A stretch of 64,000 nt of DNA, taken from positions 1 to 64,000 of the forward strand of contig NZ_SNYR01000001.1 in the NCBI RefSeq assembly GCF_004363175.1, given 5' to 3'. Positions 8,505-16,785 of this stretch are shown in pieces. The notes beneath the pieces were generated by a model. The model did no database searches. It was not told where the DNA came from and saw only the letters and a list, made by a program, of their open reading frames with translations. The stretch is from Maritalea mobilis. GTDB lineage: Bacteria; Pseudomonadota; Alphaproteobacteria; Rhizobiales; Devosiaceae. The first letter of the stretch is position 1, and every line of letters starts with the position of its first letter. The position numbers were made by a program, and so were the translations under genes.

Positions 8505-10046
8505 ATGTACCGAATTGGCATAGATGTAGGCGGCACAAACACCGATGCGGTGATTATGCACGGCGATAAGGTGCTTGTGGGCGTGAAATCGCCAACCACT
8601 TCAGATGTGATGTCCGGCGTGGTCAACAGCATCAAAAAAGCCTTGGACGACACACAAATCAGCGCAGACCAAATTTCAGCGGTGATGATCGGCACAACCC
8701 ACTTCACCAACGCAGTGGTGGAGCGGCGCAATATGTCTGAAACCGCAGCGGTGCGCCTTTGCTTGCCCGCAGCGCAATGCTTGCCGCCTATGGTGGATTG
8801 GCCAGATGATATTCGCGAGGCAGTGGGCGGCCATTATTGGATGGCTGCCGGCGGCAATGAATTTGACGGCCGCGAGATTTCGAAAATCGACGAAGATGAA
8901 CTGACCAAAATCGCTGATGAGATTGCGGCGAAGAACATCGAAACAATTGCCATTTGCTCCGTGTTCAGCCCGGTCAATGACGATATGGAAAAACGCGCAG
9001 CTGCGATCATGAAAAAGCGCCTGCCAAATGCCAATTTCACGCTATCGAGCGAGATTGGTCGCTTGGGCATCTTGGAGCGCGAAAACGCGGCCATCATGAA
9101 TGCATCCTTGCGCAATTTGAGCACGCACACAGTGGATGCATTCCGCCGGGCGCTGCAATCGTTGAAGCTGACATGCCCATATTTCATTACGCAAAATGAT
9201 GGCACGTTGATGGGCTCAGATTTCGTGCAAGCCTATCCGGTCTTGACCTTTGCCAGTGGTCCAACAAACTCTATGCGCGGCGCGTCGTTCCTGACCGGCG
9301 AGCAAAATGCCATCGTGGCGGATGTGGGCGGCACTTCTACTGACGTGGGCGCACTTGTTAAAGGCTTTCCACGGCCAGCCAGCACGTCAGTTGATGTGGG
9401 CGGCGTGCGCACAAACTTCCGTATGCCAGATGTGTTTTCCATCGCCTTGGGCGGCGGCACAATTATTGAGCCAACTGATCCAGCGAAAATTGGGCCTAAA
9501 TCTGTGGGCTATCGCATCCATGAAGAAGGCAAATTGTTTGGCGGCAACACGCTGACCTCTACCGATATTGCTGTTGGCTTGGGCATTGCCGACATCGGTG
9601 ACGCAGGCCCTGCACGCGAGCTAGGCGAAGAAAAGCTGAAACAGATCAAAGCCCAGATCGACGATATGATCACCAACGCCGTGGAGCGCATGCGTGTTTC
9701 ACCAGATCCAATCCCAGTTTTGGCAGTGGGCGGCGGTTCAATTCTGATCCCAGATCAAATTGGCGATCTGCCTGTGAAGCGACCTGAAAACTTTGCAGTG
9801 GCCAATGCGGTTGGCGCGGCCATTGGCCAGATTAGCGGTGAAGTTGACCGGATTTACAGCCTGTCCGAGATTTCACGCGATCAAGCACTCAGCGAAGCGC
9901 GGAAAGAAGCGACAGACAAAGCGATTGCTGCTGGCGCGAAGCCGGATAGCATTGAATTGCTGGACCAAGAAGATGTGCCATTGGCTTATTTGCCAGGCAA
10001 CGCCACCCGCATTCGCCTCAAAGTTGTGGGGGACCTCAATGGATAA
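8505..10046 (+). CDS. Hydantoinase/oxoprolinase-family subunit A-like protein (short form)
   Basis: The 513-residue protein belongs to the ATP-grasping HyuA/oxoprolinase A superfamily. It has an N-terminal actin-like phosphate loop (DVGGTNTDAV, residues 6-15), then TTHFTNAVVER, a second nucleotide-binding region VADVGGTSTDVGAL near 268-281, and ALGGGTIIEP. It is the short form that lacks the C-terminal third of full HyuA, and no HyuB partner is encoded beside it. Two DUF917 genes follow with a start overlap, an arrangement I regard as typical for this short form. Family members use ATP to open hydantoins, oxoproline or related lactams; the true substrate here is unknown. A GAGGGG site precedes the ATG. 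Confidence 0.85.
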   Translation: MYRIGIDVGGTNTDAVIMHGDKVLVGVKSPTTSDVMSGVVNSIKKALDDTQISADQISAVMIGTTHFTNAVVERRNMSETAAVRLCLPAAQCLPPMVDWPDDIREAVGGHYWMAAGGNEFDGREISKIDEDELTKIADEIAAKNIETIAICSVFSPVNDDMEKRAAAIMKKRLPNANFTLSSEIGRLGILERENAAIMNASLRNLSTHTVDAFRRALQSLKLTCPYFITQNDGTLMGSDFVQAYPVLTFASGPTNSMRGASFLTGEQNAIVADVGGTSTDVGALVKGFPRPASTSVDVGGVRTNFRMPDVFSIALGGGTIIEPTDPAKIGPKSVGYRIHEEGKLFGGNTLTSTDIAVGLGIADIGDAGPARELGEEKLKQIKAQIDDMITNAVERMRVSPDPIPVLAVGGGSILIPDQIGDLPVKRPENFAVANAVGAAIGQISGEVDRIYSLSEISRDQALSEARKEATDKAIAAGAKPDSIELLDQEDVPLAYLPGNATRIRLKVVGDLNG

Positions 10047-11142
10047 GGTGCGGAAAATTGAAGACAGCGATTTGGACGCTGTTGAAATTGGCGCAGCCAT
10101 TTTGGGCACGGGCGGCGGCGGCAACCCATATATCGGGAAGTGGCGCTGTCGGCAGGAATTGCGCAAAGGCAATAAGATTGACGTGATCCCGCTCGATGAA
10201 CTGCCGGATGATGCCTTGGTGGTGTCTCTTGGTGGCATCGGCGCTCCAGTGGTCGGCGTTGAAAAGATCGAACGTGGCGACGAATGTTTGCGCGCCCTGC
10301 GGGCTATCGAGCAGGAACTCGATTGCAAGGTGGATGCGCTGATTTCATCGGAAATTGGCGGCGCAAATGCCATGGAGCCGATGTTGACGGCAGCGCAAGC
10401 TGGCATTCCCGTTGTAGATGGCGACGGCATGGGCCGGGCATTCCCGGAAATGCAGATGTGCACCTGGTCAATCTATGGCCACAAATCCACACCTGCCGCC
10501 ATGGCAGATGAGAAGGACAATGTGGTGGTGATCCGCAACACACGCGATGAAGTGTGGGTGGAAACCATTGCGCGGGCCACGGTTGTGTCGATGGGCGCGG
10601 CGGCGGCAATCGCCATGGCGCCAATGCGTGGCGAGTTCGTGAAGAAGGCTGCAGTGCCGAACACGATCACACAGGCCTTATCTTTGGGGCAGGCGGTTCT
10701 AGACGCGCAAGCGCGCAATCTCGACCCGATTGCCACTGTGCTCAAGCAAGAAACCGGCAAGCTGCTGATGACGGGCAAGATTGTTGATCTTGAACGCCAT
10801 CTGAAGGGCGGGTTTGCCCGCGGGCATATCCATTTGGAAGGCTTTGGCAACAACCAGGGCGAACGCGGCGAAATTGCCATTCAGAACGAATTTCTGGTGT
10901 TTTGGCGTGATGGCGAAATGGAAGTCTGCGTGCCAGACCTGATTGTGGTGCTGGATGCAGATACTGGCCTGCCGATCACAACGGAAGTGCTGCGCTATGG
11001 CCAGCGGATCGCTGTGTTGGCGCTGCCTTGCCATGATTTGCTGCGCACGCCACGCGCACTTGAAGTGATCGGGCCAGCCGCTTTTGGCTATCCAGAATTG
11101 AGCTTTACACCGCTCGATCGCGCAGAATTGGGAGGAGCATAA
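10039..11142 (+). CDS. DUF917 protein, first of a tandem pair
   Basis: The 367-residue protein is a DUF917 family member; Pfam names the family after S-methyl thiohydantoin desulfurase. Conserved marks are ILGTGGGGNPYIGK near residues 18-31, VDGDGMGRAFPEMQM near the middle, and GGFARGHIHLEGFG in the second half. I chose the ATG that overlaps the end of the HyuA-like gene by eight bases. The protein resembles its downstream neighbour along its whole length, so the pair arose by duplication and may form a heteromer. With HyuA and a peptide-type importer, it probably acts on a hydantoin- or thiohydantoin-like ring. No catalytic residue can be assigned from sequence alone. Confidence 0.8.
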   Translation: MDKVRKIEDSDLDAVEIGAAILGTGGGGNPYIGKWRCRQELRKGNKIDVIPLDELPDDALVVSLGGIGAPVVGVEKIERGDECLRALRAIEQELDCKVDALISSEIGGANAMEPMLTAAQAGIPVVDGDGMGRAFPEMQMCTWSIYGHKSTPAAMADEKDNVVVIRNTRDEVWVETIARATVVSMGAAAAIAMAPMRGEFVKKAAVPNTITQALSLGQAVLDAQARNLDPIATVLKQETGKLLMTGKIVDLERHLKGGFARGHIHLEGFGNNQGERGEIAIQNEFLVFWRDGEMEVCVPDLIVVLDADTGLPITTEVLRYGQRIAVLALPCHDLLRTPRALEVIGPAAFGYPELSFTPLDRAELGGA

Positions 11143-12236
11143 TGTCCGCTGATATTTTGAAAAAGATCGACCTTGAGGACATGAAAAATATCGCCCTTGG
11201 TGGTGCCTTTCTGGGCACTGGCGGCGGCGGTGATCCTTACATCGGGCGGTTGATGGCAGAACAGGCCATACGTGCCAACGGACCAGTAGATGTGGTGGAT
11301 GTAGACAGCTTGGCAGATGATGCCTTGGTGATCCCCGTTGCCATGATGGGCGCGCCGACAGTTATGTTGGAAAAACTACCCCGTGGCGATGAAGCCAATA
11401 ATGCATTGAAATCACTGGAAGATTATCTCGGCAAAAAAGCGGATGCGATCTTCTGCATTGAAGCGGGTGGTTTGAATTCCACTATCCCCATCGCAGTTGC
11501 CGCAGGCGTAGGCCTGCCCATTGTCGATGGCGATGGCATGGGGCGGGCTTTCCCAGAGTTGCAAATGGTGTCCATGACCATGCACGACATTACGGCATGT
11601 CCCATGGTGATGGCCGATGAGAAGGGCAACTCGCTGGTGCTGAACACAGTCGATAATTTGTCGACCGAAAAGTTCGCGCGGGTGATCACCATTGAAATGG
11701 GCGGGGCAGGGCTAATCGCCCTTTACCCGATGACAGGTGCGCAGGCCAAAAAGGCGATTTTGCGTGGCTCTATGTCACTGATCAATTCCATTGGCCGCAT
11801 TATCCATGAGGAACAGGCCGCCAATCGCAACCCAGTGCACAAGCTTTCAAACGACCTTAATGGGGTTTCGCTGTTTGAAGGCCGCGTGATGGATGTGGAC
11901 CGCAGAACCGAAGGCGGATTTGCACGCGGCTCATGCACCATTGAAGGCTTGGGCTCATATGATGGCGAGAGCATTTCGCTGGAATTTCAAAATGAATTCC
12001 TGCTGGCCAAAACGGCTGACGGAAAACCAAAGGCGATCACGCCAGATTTGATCTGCTTGCTGGATTTGGAAACCGGACAACCCATCACGACCGAGCAAAT
12101 TCGATATGGCTTCCGCGTGATTGTGTTTGGCCTGCCGTGCGACCCGCAATGGCGCACGGACCATGGCATTGAACTCGCGGGGCCACGCTACTTTGGCTAC
12201 GACCTCGATTATCAAAAATTAGAAGCCCTCAACTAG
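11142..12236 (+). CDS. DUF917 protein, second of a tandem pair
   Basis: The 364-residue protein is a paralog of the gene before it. It shares FLGTGGGGDPYIGRL near residues 22-36, VDGDGMGRAFPELQMV and GGFARGSCTIEGLG. It starts inside the upstream stop codon (TAATG), which points to coupled translation and a 1:1 complex. The same functional inference applies: hydrolysis or desulfurisation of a hydantoin-like ring, with reaction and substrate unproven. The binding protein of the importer follows 40 bases later behind a strong AAAGGAGG ribosome site. Confidence 0.8.
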   Translation: MSADILKKIDLEDMKNIALGGAFLGTGGGGDPYIGRLMAEQAIRANGPVDVVDVDSLADDALVIPVAMMGAPTVMLEKLPRGDEANNALKSLEDYLGKKADAIFCIEAGGLNSTIPIAVAAGVGLPIVDGDGMGRAFPELQMVSMTMHDITACPMVMADEKGNSLVLNTVDNLSTEKFARVITIEMGGAGLIALYPMTGAQAKKAILRGSMSLINSIGRIIHEEQAANRNPVHKLSNDLNGVSLFEGRVMDVDRRTEGGFARGSCTIEGLGSYDGESISLEFQNEFLLAKTADGKPKAITPDLICLLDLETGQPITTEQIRYGFRVIVFGLPCDPQWRTDHGIELAGPRYFGYDLDYQKLEALN

Positions 12237-12276
12237 AGGGACGGGGATAGAACTTAATTTCAAAAGGAGGACTAAT

Positions 12277-13848
12277 ATGCGGATTGCAAAGAAACTACTG
12301 CTGGGACTGGCAGCGAGTACTGCTATTTCTAGCTATGCCTTACCCTCATTTGCCGACAATGTGGCAACGGTCAATGTGGTGCAGATTTTCGGCACCATCG
12401 ACCCGGCAAAAATCAACGACTACACAGAATATATGGCTGGCGTGAACCTTTATGACGCGCTGACCACGCTCGATTCAGAGGGCAACATCCTGCCCAATCT
12501 GGCAGAGAGCTGGACAGTATCTGAAGACACGCTCACCTACACCTTCACGCTAAAAGAAGGCGCCACTTTCCAAGATGGGTCGCCAGTAGAAGCGAAAGAC
12601 GTGGCTTATTCTGTGGGCCGTCTGCTGGCACTAAACGAAGGCCCTGCCTATTTGTTCGAAGGCGTGCTGGATGAAAATTCAGTCAAGGCGCTGGATGAAC
12701 GCACCGTCGAGTTCAAACTGAACAAGGTCTACACACCGTTCTTGACCAACACACCGATCCTGTTTGTGGTCAACTCCGACGTGGCAGACGCCAACAAAAC
12801 CGATAGCGATCCGTGGGCACAGGATTATTTGGCCAATAACAGCATTGGCGCTGGCGCATACATGATGACCAATTGGGATCGTGGCGCCACCATGACCATC
12901 AAGAAATATGATGGCTATCATTTGGGTTGGAGCGATCAACCCGTTGATGAAGTGCGCTTTGTGGTGACCAATGAAGAGGCCACCGTGAAAGCGCTGGCCG
13001 CTTCTGGCGAACTGTCTATGTCATCAGACGGGCAGGCGCAGGAAACCTATGACGCGATCAGCAAAATCGAAGGTTATCGCATTGAATCGTTCCCAACGGC
13101 GACCAACTTCTATTTGAAACTGAACCACCAAGTTGCGCCAACGGACGATGTGCACATCCGCAAGGCCATTGCCTATGCAACAGACTATGAAACCATCCGG
13201 TCTCAATTGTTGCCTGGTGAACCACTTGCCGGCCCAATGCCGAAAGTGTTCGCCGCGGCCTATCTCGATGATCTGGCCATGCCAGAATATAATCTTGAAA
13301 AGGCAAAAGAGCATGTGGCCATGAGCAAATATGCCAATGCGGGTGCAATCCCGATTGAGATCATGTTTGTGGCTGGTCTGGCCTTTGAAGAAGAAATCGC
13401 GCTGCTGATGAAGTCGAATTTGGACCAAGTTGGGTTCAATACGATCATGAAGCCAGAGCCATGGAACCGGATGACAGAGTTGGCCAGCTCCGCTGAAACA
13501 ACGCCAGCCATCAACGAAGTGTTCTATGGCGCGACCTATCCATCGCCCGATAGCTTCTTCTATCCCCAATATCACTCACGCGCCCAAGGCACTTGGACCT
13601 CCATGGAATGGGTGTTGGACGATAAGGTGGATGAGTTGATCGAACAAGCCCGCGGCGAGGGCGATATCGACGCTCAAAACGAAATCTACAAAGAATTGCA
13701 GCGTTATCTGGTGGATCAACAATCAGACGTGTTCTTGCTGACCCAAACCAGCCAAGTGGCCTTCTCAAAATGTCTTGAAGGTTTCTCTTGGGTGCCAATG
13801 CAAAGCTTTGAATACAATTTCCACACCATGCGGTGGGTTTGCGAATAA
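12277..13848 (+). CDS. ABC transporter substrate-binding protein, family 5 (DppA/OppA type)
   Basis: This 523-residue periplasmic protein starts with a clear signal peptide (MRIAKKLLLGLAAS, then a cut after SFA at about residue 26). The mature part has the family 5 features: NVVQIFGTIDPAKI at the front, YDALTTLDSEGNILPNLAESW near 55-75, and the conserved FTLKEGATFQDGSPVEAKDV. It delivers the ligand to the permeases encoded at the front of the same operon. Being last, with its own strong ribosome site and a terminator close behind, it may be expressed at a higher level than the preceding enzymes. Ligand specificity cannot be read from the sequence. Confidence 0.9.
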   Translation: MRIAKKLLLGLAASTAISSYALPSFADNVATVNVVQIFGTIDPAKINDYTEYMAGVNLYDALTTLDSEGNILPNLAESWTVSEDTLTYTFTLKEGATFQDGSPVEAKDVAYSVGRLLALNEGPAYLFEGVLDENSVKALDERTVEFKLNKVYTPFLTNTPILFVVNSDVADANKTDSDPWAQDYLANNSIGAGAYMMTNWDRGATMTIKKYDGYHLGWSDQPVDEVRFVVTNEEATVKALAASGELSMSSDGQAQETYDAISKIEGYRIESFPTATNFYLKLNHQVAPTDDVHIRKAIAYATDYETIRSQLLPGEPLAGPMPKVFAAAYLDDLAMPEYNLEKAKEHVAMSKYANAGAIPIEIMFVAGLAFEEEIALLMKSNLDQVGFNTIMKPEPWNRMTELASSAETTPAINEVFYGATYPSPDSFFYPQYHSRAQGTWTSMEWVLDDKVDELIEQARGEGDIDAQNEIYKELQRYLVDQQSDVFLLTQTSQVAFSKCLEGFSWVPMQSFEYNFHTMRWVCE

Positions 13849-13877
13849 GCTCCTCTTGACCCTAGACGAGCAACTTG

Positions 13878-13903
13878 GCCCGCTCCTCGGAGCGGGCTTT
13901 TTT
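13878..13903 (+). terminator. Intrinsic terminator closing the first ABC operon
   Basis: The stem GCCCGCTC (13878-13885) pairs perfectly with GAGCGGGC (13890-13897) around a CTCG loop and is followed by six T residues. It lies 29 bases after the binding-protein stop and ends the operon. Confidence 0.92.
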
Positions 13904-14172
13904 GTGCGCAGGTAGCTAGGTCGCCTAACTTGTTACGATATTAGTATAAATCGTTAGTACCGTAACGCTCACCTCGACACAACCAGATGCCAGCTGAACA
14001 AGTGATGCAGCACTAAAGCTAATGCAAATGATTTGGATAGAAGCTTGACTGATAAATTTTGTAGGTAGTAGTTGTTTGTTGTATTTTGACTTAAAATTTC
14101 AGCCAAACTTTGGAACGCTAAGTTCTAGCATAGTTTTTTAATTGAAATAAATTTTGACGGTAATGTTTGTAT
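13904..14172. other. AT-rich spacer, no gene recognised
   Basis: No convincing coding frame is visible in these 269 bases. Base composition drops to AT-rich here and stays low to about 15950. An inverted hexamer pair GTTACG (13932-13937) / CGTAAC (13961-13966) encloses two copies of TTAGTA. These could be regulatory or a recombination scar, but the match is short. Confidence 0.4.
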
Positions 14173-14802
14173 ATGAAGGTTAGACTTAAGAGAACTGGTG
14201 AGGAGTTTTTGGTGTTGGCGATAACATGGCCTATCAATGCACCAAAATTCATAGGTTCGAAAAACCAAACACAACTTTCAGGTTATGATGGTAATGGATT
14301 GTTTGAGTTTTATTGGGATGAGTGTGAAATCCTCATCGCCGGTCTGAATGATTTTATAATCGTACAAGACGTGGAGCATGATGATCACCTTACAATGCGT
14401 TGGCGACCAATATCGGACGTTGAATTTTGGACTTTGGTTAGAGAATTTGACAGAAAAGCACTGTCTAAACTGAAGCAAATGGTTGAAAGTGCTCCGGAAT
14501 TGATAGGTGAGTATTCGAACGTCCACGACATGTTCGAAACAAGGTTCTCTGCCGCTAATCAGCTGCGTGTTTTGGTTTGCCAATGCAAAATTTTGTCAAC
14601 TGATCATATCGCCGACGTGCTAAATTTGCTGAATAACGACGAAGTTGAGTTGGCTGGAGAAACATTAGTTGATGCATTTTCTCAGGCGAAATTTAAAATT
14701 CCAGCACCGCTGATATTCAGACTTCACCAAGTTATGGATAGTTTAGGTGCGAGACGGTATTTCAAAGATCATTTGCAGTTACCGGAAACCGCCGAGACCT
14801 AA
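14173..14802 (+). CDS. Hypothetical protein, possibly an immunity-type protein
   Basis: I do not recognise the full-length family. The 209-residue protein is acidic and soluble, with no signal peptide or membrane helix. Its C-terminal 50 residues (HIADVLNLLNNDEVELAGET, then a Leu-rich helix and a terminal MDSLGA) resemble the helical pattern of MafI-type immunity proteins, which protect cells from contact-dependent toxins. This is a pattern match by eye only. The ATG at 14173 has a weak ribosome site; a TTG two codons earlier is the alternative. The gene lies in an AT-rich stretch with two other small unknown genes and without transport or metabolic context, which is consistent with lateral acquisition. 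Confidence 0.55.
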   Translation: MKVRLKRTGEEFLVLAITWPINAPKFIGSKNQTQLSGYDGNGLFEFYWDECEILIAGLNDFIIVQDVEHDDHLTMRWRPISDVEFWTLVREFDRKALSKLKQMVESAPELIGEYSNVHDMFETRFSAANQLRVLVCQCKILSTDHIADVLNLLNNDEVELAGETLVDAFSQAKFKIPAPLIFRLHQVMDSLGARRYFKDHLQLPETAET

Positions 14803-15048
14803 GATTTGGGGTGGAGAGTGCGCCTATGAAAAGCGGTAACTTCTCAAAGCCTCATTCAGCTTAAAATGTAACCCGAGCCCATGTAGAAGTCGGTCCGCTT
14901 CGTTGGAAACCCAAACGGCCCAATTTACGCGGCATTTGGTAGGTACACCTTTAGGTCCATTGCAATATGTATTGTATTCTCGCGTATCAACTTTTGATTG
15001 CTGCCTGAAACTGATGACTTCGCCAACCAAATAAATTAGGAAAAACTA

Positions 15049-15441
15049 GTGGCCACCAAGGTAAAGAAGCTCGCAGAGGGCGTTTTTTTTACATTGCTTT
15101 ATATACTGATGTTGGTGTTGCTCTTTCGAACAGCCATTGCCCATCTCCCACGCCCAAGAGGGGCGCCATTTACGCTGACGCTAAGGTTTCTCTTGCATAT
15201 GTTTTTTGGGCTGGGGCTGGTTGCGTTTTTTACTTTGTTGGTTTCAAGTTTTAAACACGCAGCGGTTTTAACAGCCTTAGCGTCAGCTGCAATATTTGCT
15301 TTCGCATTACCGGGAAGGTCGGGGTTGGCACTATATACAACCATTGTTTTCGGCGCGGTTGGATTAATTTTCCTGATTATGGGATTAAGGGCGGTTGCTA
15401 AAATATGTTGGAAAAATTGGCGCAAATCGCATGCAAGATAA
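15049..15441 (+). CDS. Small four-helix membrane protein of unknown function
   Basis: The 130-residue protein is mostly hydrophobic. It has a short basic N terminus (MATKVKK), four predicted membrane helices (about 12-28, 44-65, 70-87 and 93-113) and a basic cytoplasmic tail ending RKSHAR. The start is GTG with a weak ribosome site. No family is recognised. It lies in the AT-rich island between the immunity-like gene and a broken gene. A role as a toxin-resistance membrane protein is possible from context but is not shown by the sequence. Confidence 0.6.
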   Translation: MATKVKKLAEGVFFTLLYILMLVLLFRTAIAHLPRPRGAPFTLTLRFLLHMFFGLGLVAFFTLLVSSFKHAAVLTALASAAIFAFALPGRSGLALYTTIVFGAVGLIFLIMGLRAVAKICWKNWRKSHAR

Positions 15442-15474
15442 TAGCAAAAATAAACTAGAAGACGTTGAGGCCTA

Positions 15475-15945
15475 ATGCTTTCCGACGCCTACTTGTTGGA
15501 TGATTGGACTTCCGCCTCTGACATCAGCGAAAGATATTCGCTCACAGCTGAGGACTATCTTGCTCAAGAAGATGCATAATGGGAGGCGGCTAGGGAAATT
15601 TTTAGTCGGCTGCAAATTACGAGCTTGACGATATCTGAGGTTGAAATCGAACTCCCGCTGAGACGGTCAGGTATTCCCCGACTTGAAAAGTTATCTGACC
15701 ATCCGGTTTTGAGGAAACTATCTGAAGGCTCCAATGTCGATATTCTGGAATTTGAAGTGCTTTTTCGATTGAGTTTGCGAGAAATGCTTTGGGTGCGCGC
15801 CAACGCCGATAAGAATACCTATGTCCATTTTGGCTATGATTTATATGTATATATTGGATCAGAACAGGAATTTACGGTGCCAGATGTAGAAGGTGTGTTT
15901 ATCGAACCTTTTGCGTCGCCTTACCATACTGATTGCTTGAATTGA
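15475..15945 (+). pseudogene. Small hypothetical gene interrupted by an in-frame stop
   Basis: A frame starting with ATG at 15475 runs 34 codons to a TAA at 15577-15579. The same frame then stays open to 15945, giving 157 codons in all. The sequence on both sides of the stop is equally acidic and helical (YSLTAEDYLAQEDA, stop, WEAAREIFSRLQIT), which suggests one ancestral protein of about 156 residues. No ribosome site supports re-initiation; the first usable codon after the stop is a TTG at 15625. The C-terminal part (YVHFGYDLYVYIGS) has the look of a small immunity protein, but I cannot name a family. It could be a real nonsense mutation or a sequencing error. Confidence 0.55.
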
Positions 15946-16024
15946 TTTTAGAATGTTAAGCGGGCTGACGCTCCAAATGTGCCGTGAATTTGCTTTTGCG
16001 ATAGATAAACTGAACATCCTCATA

Positions 16025-16774
16025 CTAAATCGTAATCCCACCATCAATATTGATAGCTTGGCCTGTGATGAGCGCGCTTTCATTTGAGGCTAGGAAGGCG
16101 CAGATGCCTGCGATTTCTTCGCTGGTGCCGAAGCGGCCTGTGGGTTGGCGGTCTATGAAGAACTGTAGGGCTTGCTCTTCGCTGCCCATCTGCGCGGCCA
16201 ATTCTGAAATGCGATCACGTAGGCTGGGGCTGTCTACGGTGCCAGGGCACACGCTGTTGCACCGGATGCCGATGCCGACATAGTCAGCGGCGATGGCCTT
16301 GGTGAGGCCGATTATGCCGCCTTTGGCTGCGCCATAGGCTACGCGTTTGGGGAAGCCCTTGATGGAGCTGGCGACTGAGCCGATGGTGATGATAGAGCCG
16401 CCTCGGGCTTTCATCTTCGGAATTGCGGCGCCAATGACATTATAGGCGCTGGTGAGGGTGATGTCGATAGACCGTTGCCATGCATCCGCATTTGTTTCTT
16501 CAATCGTGCCTTGGTGCACGTAGCCCACTGCGTGCACCAAGACGTCAATCTGCTTAAACTGCGCGACATAATCGGCAATCGCAGATTGATCCGTTGCGTC
16601 CAAGACATTGTTGGTTGTGCCGTTCAAATCCGTCAGCAAGTCACCATTGATATCGGACGCAAAAACGTCAGCCCCTTCATCCCGCAATCGCTCGGCAATG
16701 GCGCGGCCAATACCTTGGCCTGCGGCTGTAACAAGTGCAGTTTTACCTTCTAGTCGGTTTGGCACAATATCCAT
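16025..16774 (-). CDS. SDR-family dehydrogenase, 2-keto-3-deoxy-L-fuconate dehydrogenase-like
   Basis: The 249-residue protein is a classical short-chain dehydrogenase. It has the NAD-binding motif TAAGQGIG (about 15-22), the adenine-site Asp in ASDINGD, catalytic Ser in TIGSVASS, and YGAAK as the YxxxK. The C-terminal part RQPTGRFGTSEEIAG followed by GQAINIDGG resembles 2-keto-3-deoxy-L-fuconate dehydrogenase and its DHRS6-like relatives. It is the last gene of the minus-strand sugar-acid operon, directly after an FAH-family hydrolase. That pair is what the non-phosphorylating fucose/rhamnose-type pathway uses: oxidation of a 2-keto-3-deoxy acid to the 2,4-diketo acid, then hydrolysis. The exact sugar is not determined. 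Confidence 0.8.
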   Translation of the reverse strand: MDIVPNRLEGKTALVTAAGQGIGRAIAERLRDEGADVFASDINGDLLTDLNGTTNNVLDATDQSAIADYVAQFKQIDVLVHAVGYVHQGTIEETNADAWQRSIDITLTSAYNVIGAAIPKMKARGGSIITIGSVASSIKGFPKRVAYGAAKGGIIGLTKAIAADYVGIGIRCNSVCPGTVDSPSLRDRISELAAQMGSEEQALQFFIDRQPTGRFGTSEEIAGICAFLASNESALITGQAINIDGGITI

Positions 16775-16785
16775 TTTTCTCTCCG

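Noticed and set aside
9257-9267. TGGTCCAACAA, identical to the GntR operator 11-mer, inside the HyuA-like gene
   Set aside because: It encodes the conserved Gly-Pro-Thr-Asn stretch and is not near a promoter; coincidence of codons.
13932-13966. Inverted hexamers GTTACG/CGTAAC at the edge of the AT-rich island as an attachment site
   Set aside because: No second copy was seen at the other edge near 15950-16020 and no integrase gene is present.
14824-15030. A 68-codon minus-strand open frame in the AT-rich island
   Set aside because: TTG start, no ribosome site, no recognisable domain, and opposite strand to its neighbours; I treat it as chance.
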